From: Streptomyces sp. PsTaAH-137
GTDB taxonomy: Bacteria > Actinomycetota > Actinomycetes > Streptomycetales > Streptomycetaceae
Assembly: GCF_003259365.1 (NCBI RefSeq)
Contig: NZ_QLLY01000001.1
Coordinates: forward strand, 558,001-622,000
DNA length: 64,000 nucleotides
Direction of reading: 5' to 3'
Shown: piece after piece, positions 20,694-29,342 of the stretch
Position numbering within the stretch: position 1 is the first letter of the stretch
How the letters are laid out: the number at the start of each line of letters is the position of its first letter
The notes under the pieces: model-generated
What the model was told of the DNA's origin: nothing
Seen by the model: only the letters and a program-made list of their open reading frames with translations
Database searches by the model: none
Program-made: the position numbers and the translations under genes

Positions 20694-21908
20694 GTGACCT
20701 TCACTCTCACGCCCGCCCACGAGGACAACCCCCGGCTCCAGGACCTGGTGGGCCGGCTGCGCGACTACCTCGACGGGGAACTCGCCGACTACGAAGCCGG
20801 GCTGGGGCTCGGCCCGGAGAGCGTCTACACCCGGGCCGACCTCGAACCCGTCTGGCGGCGCAGCCGCGAACTCGGCTTCTACGGCGTCCACCTGCCGCCC
20901 GACCAGGGCGGCCAGGGACTGACGTACACCGAACTCGCCGCGCTGAAGGAGGAGGTGGGAGCCTCCGGGCGGATACTCCAGCACAGCGTCCTCGGCGACA
21001 TGGGCGGACCGCTGCGGGCCGGCTCCGTCCTCGAGTACGCCACCGACCACCAGCTGGAGAAGTACCTGCTGCCGGTCGTCCGCGGCGAGCGCGCCTGCTG
21101 CTTCTCGCTGACCGAGACCGACGCCGGCTCCGACGTACGCGCCCTGCGGACCGTCGCCGTACCGGAGGAGAACGGGGACGGCTGGCGGATCAGCGGACAC
21201 AAGGTGTTCTCCTCGGCGGGACCGTTCGCCGACTTCTCCGTGCTCATCGCGCGCATGGCACCCGAGCCGGGCGCGCCGGACGACGCGCCCCCGGTCTTCT
21301 CCGCCTTCCTCGTCGACCTAGACGCGCCCGGCTGCACCGTCCGGCCTGGCGAGACACCGATGTCCGGCGAGCGCATCGAGAGCGACATCGTCCTCGACGA
21401 CTGCCGCGTGGGGCCGGAGCAGCTGCTGGGGAACGTGGGCGACGGACTGCGGATCGGGCTCGGCCGCGTCACCACCAACCGGCTGCTGCACTGCCCGACC
21501 GTCCTCGGCCTCACCCGCCGCGCCCTCGGCCTCACCCTCGACTTCGCCCGCACCCGGGAGGTCTTCGGCGCACCGCTCGGCGCGCTCCAGTCGGTCCAGC
21601 ACAAGCTCGCCGACATGGCCACCGCCTACTACGCGGCGCGCAGCATGACCTACGACGCGCTGGCCGCGCTCGACGCGGGCGGCAAGCCGCGCACCGAAGC
21701 CTTCATGTGCAAGCTGTTCGTCGCCGAGAACGCCTTCCGGATCGCCGACGAGGCCGTGCAGATCCACGGCAAGGCCGGTCTGGTGCGCGGCGCCGAGATC
21801 GAATGGATCTTCCGCAGGCTGCGGATGTTCCGGGTCCTGACCGGCTCCTCCGAGATCCAGAAGAACGGGATCGCGCGCAACCTGCTCGTCCCGAAGGACC
21901 CCACCTGA
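20694..21908 (+). CDS. acyl-CoA dehydrogenase
   Basis: FAD-dependent enzyme of 404 residues that introduces a 2,3-double bond in acyl-CoA, passing electrons to ETF. Family marks are CCFSLTETDAGSDVRAL, the FAD/substrate loop, and GHKVFSSAGPFADFSVLIAR in the middle beta domain. The C-terminal helical domain has LGALQSVQHKLADMATAYY and AVQIHGKAGLVRG, and ends FRVLTGSSEIQKNGIARNLL. Start at GTG 20694 with AGGAGA upstream. It follows the acyl-CoA ligase by 12 bp, so the ligase product is its likely substrate. It ends 10 bp from the convergent AsnC-type regulator. Chain-length preference cannot be read from sequence. Confidence 0.92.
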   Translation: MTFTLTPAHEDNPRLQDLVGRLRDYLDGELADYEAGLGLGPESVYTRADLEPVWRRSRELGFYGVHLPPDQGGQGLTYTELAALKEEVGASGRILQHSVLGDMGGPLRAGSVLEYATDHQLEKYLLPVVRGERACCFSLTETDAGSDVRALRTVAVPEENGDGWRISGHKVFSSAGPFADFSVLIARMAPEPGAPDDAPPVFSAFLVDLDAPGCTVRPGETPMSGERIESDIVLDDCRVGPEQLLGNVGDGLRIGLGRVTTNRLLHCPTVLGLTRRALGLTLDFARTREVFGAPLGALQSVQHKLADMATAYYAARSMTYDALAALDAGGKPRTEAFMCKLFVAENAFRIADEAVQIHGKAGLVRGAEIEWIFRRLRMFRVLTGSSEIQKNGIARNLLVPKDPT

Positions 21909-21918
21909 CCGGCCCCGG

Positions 21919-22959
21919 TCAGCCCGCCACGGACCTGACGTCGATCGGCACCGCACCCGTGCGGTAGCCGCGCTCGTCCAGCAGGTTCCCGTTCAGCTTC
22001 ATCGGCCACAGGGCCACCGCCCGGTCGACGACGGTCAGGGCGGGCACCCGCTCGGCGAGCCGGACCTCGAAGCGCTGGGCGTCGTCGAGCGAGCGGACCC
22101 AGGCGACCAGCTTGAGGTTGTGCCGGCCGATCACGCCCGCGCACAGCCGCACCTCGCGTGCGCCGGTGACCTGCTCGGCCACCGTGCGCAGCTCGGCGGG
22201 CGCGGCGCGGCCCCACAGGATCAGCGAGACCGGCCACTCCGACAGGGGCCTGGCCACCTCGCAGCGGAACTGCGCCATACCGGAGGAAAGGAGGCGGTTC
22301 ACCCGGCGACGGACGGTGTCGGGGCTCGTCCCGCACCGCTCGGCCAGGACCGTGTTGCTCGCCCTGCCGTCCACGGACAGTTCGGCGAGCAGGGCGTGGT
22401 CGAGGTCGGTCAGCTCGAAGACGGACGCGTCACCCCGGGGCGCCGCGTCCTCGGCGAGCCGGGCGATCTGCTCGCTGCTCAGGGCGCGCAGCCGCCACCG
22501 GCTGCCCTCCGTGTACACCGTGCTCGCCAGGTGGGTGCGGGTGGTGACGATGCCGTCGAGCGCGCCGAGCCGGTGCGTCACCCAGTGGGTGAGCGCCGAC
22601 AGCCGGGGCGCGAGCACCGTCAGCAGCAGGTCACGGCCACCGCTGACGTGCTCGACGGTGATCACGTGCGCCTCCGCCGTGAGCGCGCGGGCGACCTCGG
22701 TGAGCCGCCCGTTCGCACAGTCGACCTCGACGAACGCCAGACAGCCCTGCCCGGACTCGGCGGCTGCGGGACCGGGATGGCAGCCGATCCAGGCTGCCCC
22801 GCTCCGGGCCAGCCGCTGCCAGCGGCGGGCCACCGTCACCGGGTCCGCACCGACCGCCGCGCCGATCCGGGCCCACCCGGCCCGGGGCGCGATCTGCAGG
22901 GCGTGCACCAGGGCCTGATCCAGATCGTCCAGCGCAGCCGTGCCGAATTCCTGCGTCAC
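21919..22959 (-). CDS. Lrp/AsnC family regulator with duplicated HTH-RAM modules
   Basis: A 346-residue regulator, about twice the usual Lrp/AsnC size, because the HTH plus ligand-binding RAM unit is present twice. The first HTH begins LDDLDQALVHALQIAPRAGW and the second LTDLDHALLAELSVDGRASN, each followed by a RAM-like alpha/beta half. Such tandem forms occur in Streptomyces and usually control nearby amino-acid or peptide metabolism genes. Start at GTG 22959; the region upstream (GGTGGAG) supports it. It diverges from the M20 amidohydrolase-MFS operon across 121 bp, which is its most likely target. The effector, probably an amino acid or derivative, is unknown. Confidence 0.88.
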   Translation of the reverse strand: MTQEFGTAALDDLDQALVHALQIAPRAGWARIGAAVGADPVTVARRWQRLARSGAAWIGCHPGPAAAESGQGCLAFVEVDCANGRLTEVARALTAEAHVITVEHVSGGRDLLLTVLAPRLSALTHWVTHRLGALDGIVTTRTHLASTVYTEGSRWRLRALSSEQIARLAEDAAPRGDASVFELTDLDHALLAELSVDGRASNTVLAERCGTSPDTVRRRVNRLLSSGMAQFRCEVARPLSEWPVSLILWGRAAPAELRTVAEQVTGAREVRLCAGVIGRHNLKLVAWVRSLDDAQRFEVRLAERVPALTVVDRAVALWPMKLNGNLLDERGYRTGAVPIDVRSVAG

Positions 22960-23080
22960 CGCTCCACCCCTGCGTTTTCCCTGCGATTCATCGTCCGTTC
23001 CTGCGGCAGGGCAGCACCCTGACGCCATTCCCTCACTCTCCCCAGTGGTCAGCCGGACCGTACCAGGAGGTTCACCCCCT

Positions 23081-24283
23081 ATGTCGTTCACCGCACGTGC
23101 CCAGGAGCTCCAGCCCGACCTGGTCCGGCTGCGCCGCGCCCTGCACCAGGAACCCGAACTCGGCTTCGACCTGCCGCGCACCCAGGAGAAGGTCCTCGCC
23201 GCGCTGGACGGACTGCCCCTGGAGATCACCCTCGGCAAGGGGCTCAGCTCCGTCACCGCGGTGCTGCGCGGCGCGAAGCCCGGCGGCGCCGTCCTGCTCC
23301 GCGGCGACATGGACGCCCTGCCCGTCACCGAGCGCAGCGGCGTCGCGTACGCCTCCCGGATCCCCGGCGCCATGCACGCCTGCGGCCACGACCTGCACAC
23401 CGCGGGCCTCGTCGGCGCGGCGACGCTGCTCGCCGAGCGCCGCGAACAGCTCCAGGGCGACGTCGTGTTCATGTTCCAGCCGGGGGAGGAGGGCCACAAC
23501 GGTGCCAGCCTCATGATCGAGGAGGGGGTGCTGGACGCGGCGGGCAAGCCCCTCGACGCCGCCTACGCCCTGCACGTCGCCGCGAACACCCTGCCCGGCG
23601 GCTGGATCGCCACCCGCCCCGGCACCGTCACCTCGGCCTCCGACATCCTGACCGTCACCGTGCGCGGCAAGGGCGGCCACGGCTCGACCCCGTACAGCGC
23701 CAAGGACCCGATCCCGGTCGCCTGCGAGATCGTCACCGCGATCCAGACCTGGGTGACCCGCCGCTTCGACCTGTTCGACCCCGCCGTCGTCACCGTCGGC
23801 ACCTTCCACGCCGGCACCCAGCAGAACGTCATCCCGGACACCGCCACCTTCGAGGCCACCGTGCGCAGCTACTCCGAGGTCGCCCACGAGCGCCTCATCG
23901 AAGGGCTGCCGCGCCTGGTGCGCGGCATCGCCGAGGCACACGGCGTCGAGGCCGAGGTGGACTACAAGGTGAGCTACCCGGTCACCGTCAACGCGCCCGA
24001 CGAGACCGCGTTCGCGATCGACACCGCCCGCGACCTGTTCGACAAGGACGAGGTGTGGCAGGCGCCCAACCCGGCCAACGGCTCCGAGGACTTCGCCTTC
24101 GTGCTGCAACGCGTCCCCGGCGCGATGCTCATGATCGGCGCCGCCCCCGAGGGCACCGACGTCGCGAACGCCCCGATGAACCACTCCCCGATGGCCGTCT
24201 TCGACGACGCCGTCCTCGCCCGCCAGGCCGCCCTGCTCGCCGCGCTCGCCGAGCGGCGCCTCGCCCGGGGAACAACCGCGTGA
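23081..24283 (+). CDS. M20 family metal-dependent amidohydrolase
   Basis: A 400-residue member of the M20D aminoacylase/hippurate-hydrolase group, which cleaves N-acyl amino acids. The sequence shows LHQEPELGFDLPRTQEKV, the first metal motif GDMDALPV, and the diagnostic HACGHDLHTAGLVGAA, which supplies a Cys/His pair. FQPGEEGHNGAS carries the catalytic Glu-Glu, and a dimerisation lid domain follows from KGGHGSTPYSAKDP. The late metal His lies in NHSPMAVFDDAVL. There is no signal peptide. Start at ATG 23081 with AGGAGG 10 bp upstream. The MFS gene overlaps its stop (GTGA), so translation is coupled. A tandem AsnC regulator diverges upstream. Substrate inferred only at class level. Confidence 0.9.
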   Translation: MSFTARAQELQPDLVRLRRALHQEPELGFDLPRTQEKVLAALDGLPLEITLGKGLSSVTAVLRGAKPGGAVLLRGDMDALPVTERSGVAYASRIPGAMHACGHDLHTAGLVGAATLLAERREQLQGDVVFMFQPGEEGHNGASLMIEEGVLDAAGKPLDAAYALHVAANTLPGGWIATRPGTVTSASDILTVTVRGKGGHGSTPYSAKDPIPVACEIVTAIQTWVTRRFDLFDPAVVTVGTFHAGTQQNVIPDTATFEATVRSYSEVAHERLIEGLPRLVRGIAEAHGVEAEVDYKVSYPVTVNAPDETAFAIDTARDLFDKDEVWQAPNPANGSEDFAFVLQRVPGAMLMIGAAPEGTDVANAPMNHSPMAVFDDAVLARQAALLAALAERRLARGTTA

Positions 24284-25758
24284 GCGCCCAGGGGGGCACC
24301 GGCACGGACGCCGGTACGCGGGCCGGTACGCAGAAGGTCCGCGCCGTCGTCGGGCTGCTCATCGCCTTCGAGCTGGTCAGCGGATTCCTCCAGGGCGCGG
24401 CCGTGCCGCTGGTGCCCGAGATCCGCGACTGGCAGGGCATCACCACCGGGCAGGCCCAGTGGTTCACCTCGGTCCAGTACCTGGCCGCCGCGATCAGCGT
24501 CCCGGCCTTCGGCCGCCTCGGCGACCTGTACGGGCACCGGCGCATGATCCGGGTGGCCCTCGGGACCATCGCGGCGGGCACGGTCCTCGTCGCCTTCGCC
24601 CCGAATCTCACCGTGCTGCTGCTGGGCCGCGCGCTGATGGGCCCCCTCGCGGCGCTGCTGCCGCTGGAGATCGGCCTCGTACGGGACCGGCTCAGCGTCG
24701 ACGGCGGACGCCGGGCCGTCGGCATGCTCGTCGGCGCCCTCACCCTCGGCACCGTGCTCGGGCACGGGCTCGTCGGACCGGTGCTCAGCCTGCTCGGCGA
24801 TCTGCGCGCGACCCTGATCGTCCTCGCCGTGGCCGCCGTCAGTTGTCTCGTCCTGTCCTTCACCGCGATCCCCGAGTCCCGCACCCGGGGCCGCGGCCGC
24901 ATGGACTGGTCCGGCGCCGCCCTGCTCGCGCTCGCCCTGGTCACCCTGCTCGGCACGGTCTCGCGCGGCGCCGCCTGGGGCTGGGCCTCGGCGCCCACGC
25001 TCGGCGGACTGCTGCTCGCCGCCGTGCTCCTCGCCGTATGGATCAAGGTCCAACTCGTCCGCCCGCACGCCCTGGTGGACGTCCGCGCGGTGGCCCGCCG
25101 GCAGAGCGCCCCCTACTACGCGTCCGGGTTCGTGCTCGGCGCCGTGATGCTCGGCGGGCAGTCCGTCGCCGTCAGCTTCATGGCCGAGAACCCGGCTGAG
25201 ACGGGATACGGCTTCGACCTCGCGCCCTGGCAGATCAGCCTGTACGGCGTCATCCCGAACATCATGGCGTTCGTCGGCTCCGCCCTGTGCGCGGCGCTCG
25301 CCGCCCGGATCGGGTACCGCAAGCTGCTCCTCGTCTCCTTCGGCCTGCTGACCGTCGGCTACTTCGGCCTGCTCGGGGTGCACGCGGGGCTCGCCCCGTT
25401 CGCCGTGGCCAACGCGCTGGTCGGCGTCGGCTGCGGGCTCGCGCTCGGCGGGCTGCCCACCGTGATCGTGGAGGGCAGCGCCACCGACCGCACCGCCAGC
25501 GCCACCGCCGTCTACAACAATCTCAAGACCCTCGGCGGCAGCGTCGGCGGGGCCGTCTTCGCCGTCGCGCTCGGCTCCTTCGTCCTCGGCGGCACGGACA
25601 CCCCGTCACTGACCGCGTACCTCGCGATCTGGATCGGCGGGGGAGCGGCCTGCGCGCTCGCGGTCCTGGTCCAACTCGGCCTGAGCCGCGGGCGGTCCGC
25701 AGCGCGGGCGTCCACCGCTCCCGCCCCGGCGGGGTCGGTGTCCGACCGCGCCGGCTGA
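24280..25758 (+). CDS. MFS transporter, probably 14-TM DHA2-type
   Basis: A 492-residue integral membrane protein. It begins with a short hydrophilic tail, then VRAVVGLLIAFELVSGFLQG. Motif A is GRLGDLYGHRRMIRVALG and motif C-like segments follow (GALTLGTVLGHGLVGPVLS). The spread of hydrophobic stretches suggests 12-14 helices. GTG 24280 overlaps the TGA of the M20 gene, so both are made from one transcript; exporting or importing the M20 substrate or product is the natural guess. A perfect hairpin follows. The transported compound is unknown. Confidence 0.85.
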   Translation: MSAQGGTGTDAGTRAGTQKVRAVVGLLIAFELVSGFLQGAAVPLVPEIRDWQGITTGQAQWFTSVQYLAAAISVPAFGRLGDLYGHRRMIRVALGTIAAGTVLVAFAPNLTVLLLGRALMGPLAALLPLEIGLVRDRLSVDGGRRAVGMLVGALTLGTVLGHGLVGPVLSLLGDLRATLIVLAVAAVSCLVLSFTAIPESRTRGRGRMDWSGAALLALALVTLLGTVSRGAAWGWASAPTLGGLLLAAVLLAVWIKVQLVRPHALVDVRAVARRQSAPYYASGFVLGAVMLGGQSVAVSFMAENPAETGYGFDLAPWQISLYGVIPNIMAFVGSALCAALAARIGYRKLLLVSFGLLTVGYFGLLGVHAGLAPFAVANALVGVGCGLALGGLPTVIVEGSATDRTASATAVYNNLKTLGGSVGGAVFAVALGSFVLGGTDTPSLTAYLAIWIGGGAACALAVLVQLGLSRGRSAARASTAPAPAGSVSDRAG

Positions 25759-25793
25759 TCCGCGCACGGGAGCGCGCGCCCCGGGCGCACAGA

Positions 25794-25826
25794 CTGCCCT
25801 CCGGTGCCTGGAGCACCGGAGGGCAG
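25794..25826. terminator. bidirectional terminator between MFS and sugar ABC operons
   Basis: A perfect 14-bp stem (CTGCCCTCCGGTGC and its complement) with a 5-nt loop separates two convergent transcription units. It is the strongest hairpin I noted in the window. Confidence 0.8.
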
Positions 25827-25831
25827 CCGGC

Positions 25832-26863
25832 TCACAGCACGCGCCGCCGCCTCCCGAGCCAGGTCTGCGCGATCACCACGACGGCCAGGAACGCGCCGCT
25901 GACCACCTGCTGGTACGCGGAGTCCAGCGAACCGATCTGGTTGATCACGTTCTGGATGACCTTCAGCAGCAGCACGCCCACGAGCGAGCCGCTGATGAAG
26001 CCGAAGCCGCCCGTCAGGAGCGTGCCGCCGATGACGACCGCGGAGATCGCCTCCAGCTCCATGCCGGAGCCGAGGATGGTCACCCCGGACACCAGCCACG
26101 CCGCGTTCAGCGCACCGGCGAGCCCCGCGCACAGCCCGGACACCGTGTACACGCCGATCTTCGTGCGGGCCACCGGCGCGCCCATCAGCGCCGCCGCGTC
26201 CTCGTTGCCGCCGACGGCGTACACGTACTGCCCGAAGCGGGAACGGCGCAGGACGACCGCGCCCGCCACGAACAGCGCCAGCGTGATCCACACCGGCACG
26301 CCGATGCCGAGCAGCTTGCCCTGGCCGAGCGTCGCGAAGAACGTGGACTTGTCGACGAGATACGTGGTCGAACCCTCGTCGGTGATCGCCAGCAGCAGTC
26401 CGCGCGCGCCCAGCATCGCCGCCAGCGTCACGATGAACGGGGCGAGCCGGGAGCGCGCGATGAGCAGCCCGTTCACCAGGCCGATCAGCCCGCACACCGC
26501 GAGCGGCAGCAGCAGCGCCACGACCGTCCCGTACTGCGAGCCCCACGCGGCGAGCACCCCGCCGAGCGCGAACAGCGACCCCACCGACAGGTCGATGCCC
26601 CCGGTGACGATCACGAACGTCATGCCGAGCGCCACGACCGCGAGGAACGCCGACGACAGCGCCATGTTCTCCAGGTTGTCGCCGGTCAGGAACGTGTCGA
26701 AGGAGAACGACGCGACGATCACCGCGATCACCAGCGTGACCAGGGCGCCGTGCTGCTGGGCGAGCGCGCTCAGCCGTTCCGCGCGCGTCGCGCCGAGCGG
26801 CTCGTCCTCGGCCGCCCCGACCTGCCCTGTCGTCTTGCTCGTTGTGGAGTCGGTCATCGTCAT
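25832..26863 (-). CDS. sugar ABC transporter permease, RbsC/YjfF-like
   Basis: Second membrane subunit of the sugar importer encoded here, 343 residues. It has the RbsC-type segments ALGMTFVIVTGGIDLSVGS and VARTKIGVYTVSGLCAGLAG, then VVIGGTLLTGGFGFISGS, all diagnostic of the CUT2 permease family. Start ATG 26863 overlaps the stop of the upstream permease (ATGA), indicating translational coupling. Its position as the last gene after binding protein, ATPase and first permease mirrors E. coli ytfQ-ytfR-ytfT-yjfF. It would form a heterodimeric pore with the 26860-27822 product. The extended 40-residue N-terminus is cytoplasmic. Confidence 0.9.
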   Translation of the reverse strand: MTMTDSTTSKTTGQVGAAEDEPLGATRAERLSALAQQHGALVTLVIAVIVASFSFDTFLTGDNLENMALSSAFLAVVALGMTFVIVTGGIDLSVGSLFALGGVLAAWGSQYGTVVALLLPLAVCGLIGLVNGLLIARSRLAPFIVTLAAMLGARGLLLAITDEGSTTYLVDKSTFFATLGQGKLLGIGVPVWITLALFVAGAVVLRRSRFGQYVYAVGGNEDAAALMGAPVARTKIGVYTVSGLCAGLAGALNAAWLVSGVTILGSGMELEAISAVVIGGTLLTGGFGFISGSLVGVLLLKVIQNVINQIGSLDSAYQQVVSGAFLAVVVIAQTWLGRRRRVL

Positions 26864-27822
26864 CGCTTCCCCCGCTCCCTGGCCGCGTAGACGGCGAGCA
26901 CGATCACCACGGCCTGCGCGATCTGTGTCCACGACGGCGGCAGGTCGTGCTTGATGAGCGTGGCCGTGAGCAGCTGGATCAGCACCGCGCCCGCGACCGT
27001 GCCGCCGATCCGGACCCGGCCGCCGGTGAGCGGCGTACCGCCGACCACCACCGCCGTGATCGCGGAGAGTTCCATCAGATTGCCGAGCGACGTCGGGTCG
27101 CTCGCGGTCAGCCGCGCCGTCGCCAGCACCCCGGCGATCGCCGCGAGGACACCCGACGCGACGTAGACCAGGATGAGGACCCGCCGCACCGGAAGCCCCG
27201 CGAGCTGCGCGGCCGGTCGGCTGTCGCCGATGGCCAGCAACTGCCGGCCGAACGTGGTGCGCCGCACGACGAAGGCGACCAGCAGGGCCAGCGCCGCCGC
27301 GATCAGCACCAGATAGGGGATGCCGAGCACGTCACCGGTGCCGAGCGAGCGCAGCCCCGGATCCCGTACGTCCTTCAGCTGCGGCAGCAGCACGAGGGCG
27401 AGACCGCGCCCGGCGACCATCAGCGCCAGCGTGGCGACGATCGGCTGGACTCCGATGAACGCGACCAGCGCCCCGTTCGCGACACCGATCAGGGCGCCGC
27501 CGACGAGCGCCGCCACGACGGCGATCAGCGGGCCGTAGCCCAGATAGAGGGAGATCACGGACGTGGCGAGCGCCATCACCGAGCCGACCGACAGGTCGAC
27601 GCCCTCGCTGCCGATGGCGAGCGCCATGCCGAGCGCCACGATCAGCACCGGCGCCACCTGCACGGCCTGGGTACGGAAGTTCTCCGTCGACAGGAAGTGC
27701 GGGGTGAACGCGATGTTCACCAGGAGCAGCACCGCGACACCGGCGTACACGCCGTAGTCCTGGAGGAGGCGCAGCAGCCGGTCGCGGTCGACACCGGCCC
27801 TGCCCAGGGTCAGTTCACTCAA
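26860..27822 (-). CDS. sugar ABC transporter permease, RbsC/YtfT-like
   Basis: First membrane subunit of the importer, 320 residues with about eight to ten membrane segments. Family marks are VLIVALGMALAIGSEGVDLS and AAQLAGLPVRRVLILVYVASG, followed by VVVGGTPLTGGRVRIGG. The TTG at 27822 is taken as the start because the frame overlaps the ATPase stop by 8 bp, a coupling arrangement common in such operons; no better ATG or GTG lies nearby. Its downstream partner overlaps by 4 bp. It differs enough from that partner to indicate a heterodimeric pore, as in YtfT/YjfF. Confidence 0.88.
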   Translation of the reverse strand: MSELTLGRAGVDRDRLLRLLQDYGVYAGVAVLLLVNIAFTPHFLSTENFRTQAVQVAPVLIVALGMALAIGSEGVDLSVGSVMALATSVISLYLGYGPLIAVVAALVGGALIGVANGALVAFIGVQPIVATLALMVAGRGLALVLLPQLKDVRDPGLRSLGTGDVLGIPYLVLIAAALALLVAFVVRRTTFGRQLLAIGDSRPAAQLAGLPVRRVLILVYVASGVLAAIAGVLATARLTASDPTSLGNLMELSAITAVVVGGTPLTGGRVRIGGTVAGAVLIQLLTATLIKHDLPPSWTQIAQAVVIVLAVYAARERGKR

Positions 27823-29341
27823 CGTGCTTCCCTTCGGCGGGAGTCGCGGCGATCGCGCGCATCAGACGATCCTCCGTCACCGCGTCTCCGGTGAGCTCGG
27901 CGACCACCGCGCCGTCCTTCAGGACGACGACCCGGTCCGAGCCCTCGATCAGCTCCTCCATGTCGGAGGAGATCAGCAGCACACCGAGACCGTCGTCCGC
28001 CAGCTCGTCGATGAGCTTCTGGACCTCGGCCTTGGCGCCGACGTCGATGCCGCGCGTCGGCTCGTCGAGCAGCAGCACCTTCGGGTTCATCGCCAGCCAG
28101 CGGGCGAGCAGCACCTTCTGCTGGTTGCCGCCCGACAGCTCGCCGACCTTCTGGTGCGGGCCCGACGCCTTGATGTGGAGCCGCTTCACGAACGTGTCCA
28201 CGATCTTGTCGATCCGCGCCTCGTCCACCAGACCGAACCGGGACAGGCCCGGCAGCGCGGCCAGCGCGATGTTCTCCCGCACCGAGAGCCCCGGCACGAT
28301 CCCCTCGGCCTTGCGGTCCTCGGGCAGCAGGCTGATGCCCGCGCGGATCGCCGCCGGAGTGGACCCCGTACGGACCGGCGAGCCGGCCACGACGACCCGG
28401 CCGCCGTCCGTCGGCAGCGCGCCCGCGATCGCCTTCGCCGTCTCGCTGCGCCCCGAACCGAGCAGCCCGCCGAGCCCGACGACCTCCCCGGGCCGCACTT
28501 CGAGCGACACCCCGTGCAACTGATGCCGGGCTGTCAACTCCTCGGCCCGCAGTACGGGTTCGGCCGCCGCGTCGTGCTCGCCGGAGAACTTGGTCAGCCC
28601 CTCGTCCTGTACGTCACCGATGGCGCGGCCGAGCATCAGCGACACCAGGGCCAGCCGGTCCAGTTCGGCGAGATTCCCCGTGTGCACGACCTTGCCGTCG
28701 CGCAGCACGGTGACCGCGTCGCACACCTCGTACAGCTCGTCGAGGCGATGGCTGACGTAGACGACCGCGATGCCCCGCTCGCGCAGCATCCGGATCACCC
28801 CGAACAGAGTCTGCACCTCGCGCGGCTCCAGCGACGACGTCGGCTCGTCCATGATGACGACCTTCGCGTCGACCGAGACCGCCCGGGCCAGGGCCACCAT
28901 CTGCTGGGCCCCGACGCCGAGTTCGCGCAACGGGCGCTGCACGTCCACCCGCACGCCGAGTTCGCGCAGCGCCTCGCCGGCCTCCCGGTGCATCCGCCGG
29001 AAGTCGATCAGTCCGAGACGGTTGCGCGGCTCACGGCCGAGGAACAGATTGCGCGCCACGCTCATCAGGGGGACGAGATTGACCTCCTGGTAGATCGTGG
29101 AGATACCGGCGTGCTGCGCGTCGAGCGGAGTGGCGAAACTGACCGGCTCACCGTCGTAGACGAGTTCCCCCGCGTCCGGATCCGGCCGGTACACGCCGGT
29201 GAGGACCTTGATGAGCGTGGACTTGCCCGCCCCGTTCTCCCCGATGAGCGCGTGCACCTCCCCGGCGCGCGCGGTGAAGTCGACACCGTCGAGAGCGCGC
29301 ACGCCGGGGAACGTCTTGCTGAGACTGGTCACCGACAACAT
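27815..29341 (-). CDS. sugar ABC transporter ATP-binding protein, tandem CUT2 type (YtfR-like)
   Basis: A 508-residue ATPase with two nucleotide-binding halves. The first has a normal Walker A (GENGAGKST), Q-loop (IYQEVNLVPLMSV), Walker B (VVIMDEPTSSLEP) and the H-loop in VYVSHRLDE. The second has the degenerate Walker A GLLGSGRSE, the ABC signature LSGGNQQK and LLLDEPTRGIDVGAK, as in RbsA/MglA/YtfR. It energises import by the two downstream permeases. Start at ATG 29341, only 1 bp after the binding-protein stop; its own stop overlaps the next start. Likely substrates are pentoses or furanoses, judged from the binding protein. Confidence 0.92.
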   Translation of the reverse strand: MLSVTSLSKTFPGVRALDGVDFTARAGEVHALIGENGAGKSTLIKVLTGVYRPDPDAGELVYDGEPVSFATPLDAQHAGISTIYQEVNLVPLMSVARNLFLGREPRNRLGLIDFRRMHREAGEALRELGVRVDVQRPLRELGVGAQQMVALARAVSVDAKVVIMDEPTSSLEPREVQTLFGVIRMLRERGIAVVYVSHRLDELYEVCDAVTVLRDGKVVHTGNLAELDRLALVSLMLGRAIGDVQDEGLTKFSGEHDAAAEPVLRAEELTARHQLHGVSLEVRPGEVVGLGGLLGSGRSETAKAIAGALPTDGGRVVVAGSPVRTGSTPAAIRAGISLLPEDRKAEGIVPGLSVRENIALAALPGLSRFGLVDEARIDKIVDTFVKRLHIKASGPHQKVGELSGGNQQKVLLARWLAMNPKVLLLDEPTRGIDVGAKAEVQKLIDELADDGLGVLLISSDMEELIEGSDRVVVLKDGAVVAELTGDAVTEDRLMRAIAATPAEGKHVE

Positions 29342-29342
29342 G

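Noticed and set aside
24055..24279. A longer N-terminus for the MFS transporter at 24280
   Set aside because: The added residues come from the M20 hydrolase reading in another frame; the GTGA overlap marks the real start.
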